DNA from: Candidatus Aminicenantes bacterium UBA876 | GTDB lineage: Bacteria; Acidobacteriota; Aminicenantia; UBA2199 | NCBI GenBank assembly: GCA_002294665.1 | Contig: DBFQ01000108.1 | Coordinates: forward strand, 10,100-44,629 | DNA: 34,530 bases | Direction of reading: 5' to 3' | Shown here: in pieces, positions 34,240-34,530 of the stretch | Layout of the letters: every line of letters begins with the position of its first letter | Numbering within the stretch: the first letter of the stretch is position 1 | The notes under the pieces: generated by a model | What the model was told of the DNA's origin: nothing | Databases searched by the model: none | Seen by the model: the letters and a program-made list of their open reading frames with translations, nothing else | Position numbers and translations under genes: made by a program

Positions 34240-34267
34240 TTGACAAACCAGAATTCTGCTGTATAAT
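34240..34267 (+). promoter_or_regulatory. Consensus rRNA operon promoter
   Basis: A perfect TTGACA (34240-34245) and perfect TATAAT (34262-34267) are separated by 16 bases. Upstream, 34184-34230 is AT-rich, including an AAATT/ATTT flanked TTCGCGAA palindrome, as for an UP element. Transcription would start near 34274 and lead into the 16S gene. Confidence 0.9.
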
Positions 34268-34406
34268 TACAAACGTTTTTCGACGGAGTCGGAAATCAGG
34301 ATCTTTGAAATCTGAGTAGAGTGTTGTTTCAGCCGTGTTGAACAGAACACGACCAAAGATTTACCATTATCAAACACTTACAGACATAAGGTTTTACACC
34401 TTATAT
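34268..34406 (+). promoter_or_regulatory. rRNA leader with hairpins and boxA-like element
   Basis: The leader holds a stem TTTTCGAC/GTCGGAAA with a GGA loop (34277-34295, one G-T pair), a boxA-like GATCTTTGAAATC (34300-34312) of the kind bound by antitermination factors, and a perfect seven-base hairpin ATAAGGT/ACCTTAT with a five-base loop (34386-34404), directly before the mature 16S end. No gene is seen here. Confidence 0.65.
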
Positions 34407-34530
34407 TAACTGGAGAGTTTGATCCTGGCTCAGAATGAACGCTGGCGGCGTGCTTAACACATGCAAGTCGAGCGTGAAAGTCCTTCGGGATGAGTAAAGC
34501 GGCGGACGGGTGAGTAACGCGTGAGAATCT
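34407..34530 (+). rRNA. rrs: 16S ribosomal RNA, 5' end (partial)
   Basis: The AGAGTTTGATCCTGGCTCAG universal 5' segment (34413-34432), then GAACGCTGGCGGCGTGCTTAA and GCGGACGGGTGAGTAACGCG identify the start of 16S rRNA. The 5' end is placed near 34407 by alignment with the E. coli start. The gene runs off the right edge after about 124 bases. The short V1 region (stem around GTCCTTCGGGAT) suggests a deep-branching bacterium but is not enough for a confident assignment. Confidence 0.97.

Overview
The window reads as a piece of chromosome from a Gram-negative, menaquinone-using bacterium with an outer membrane: it has a TolC-type outer-membrane channel, an outer-membrane beta-barrel candidate, a lipoprotein signal peptide, periplasmic folding and peptidoglycan enzymes, and the 5' end of a 16S rRNA gene at the right edge. 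The 124 bases of 16S visible are too few for a firm placement. Together with the GC-rich codons and the GAF-like protein with a C-terminal LYNE-type helical region, they fit an Acidobacteriota or Aminicenantota-like lineage; this is inference only.

Layout. (1) 1-2034, plus strand: a short tandem repeat, then a small membrane protein with a CPAC loop, a beta-barrel-like exported protein and an exported FMN-binding protein, possibly an envelope redox set. (2) 2059-5692, minus strand: an operon of a dihydroorotate-dehydrogenase-like flavoprotein and MenA, then an aldehyde dehydrogenase with its own promoter and a leader inverted repeat. (3) 5897-8639, plus strand: an OPT-family transporter followed by a MenG/UbiE methyltransferase, so two menaquinone steps flank the transporter. 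(4) 8683-10067: an Rrf2-type regulator divergent from a PP-loop ATPase with three cysteines arranged as in Fe-S tRNA-thiolation enzymes. (5) 10113-16858, minus strand: an OmpR-family two-component system followed by a tolC-macA-macB-type efflux operon. Both upstream regions carry the same tandem TYACA box. (6) 16952-20301: cell-wall genes ddl-ruvX-mltG on the minus strand and mtgA divergent on the plus strand. (7) 20302-22263, plus strand: interleaved inverted repeats, a sulfotransferase and an exported SagB-type oxidoreductase. (8) 22342-34078, minus strand: a lipoprotein M3 peptidase behind a strong terminator, and upstream of it a tight seven-gene run (histidine kinase, PpiD-like chaperone, M24 peptidase, LipA, phosphoesterase, GAF-like protein, Slt transglycosylase). 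(9) 34079-34530: divergent promoters, a consensus rRNA promoter, a leader with a boxA-like element, and the start of the 16S gene.

No CRISPR array, tRNA, insertion sequence or phage gene was seen. Most genes are ordinary housekeeping or envelope genes. The least conventional parts are the Rrf2/PP-loop pair, the shared regulatory boxes of the efflux system, the envelope redox set at the left edge and the interleaved repeats before the sulfotransferase.
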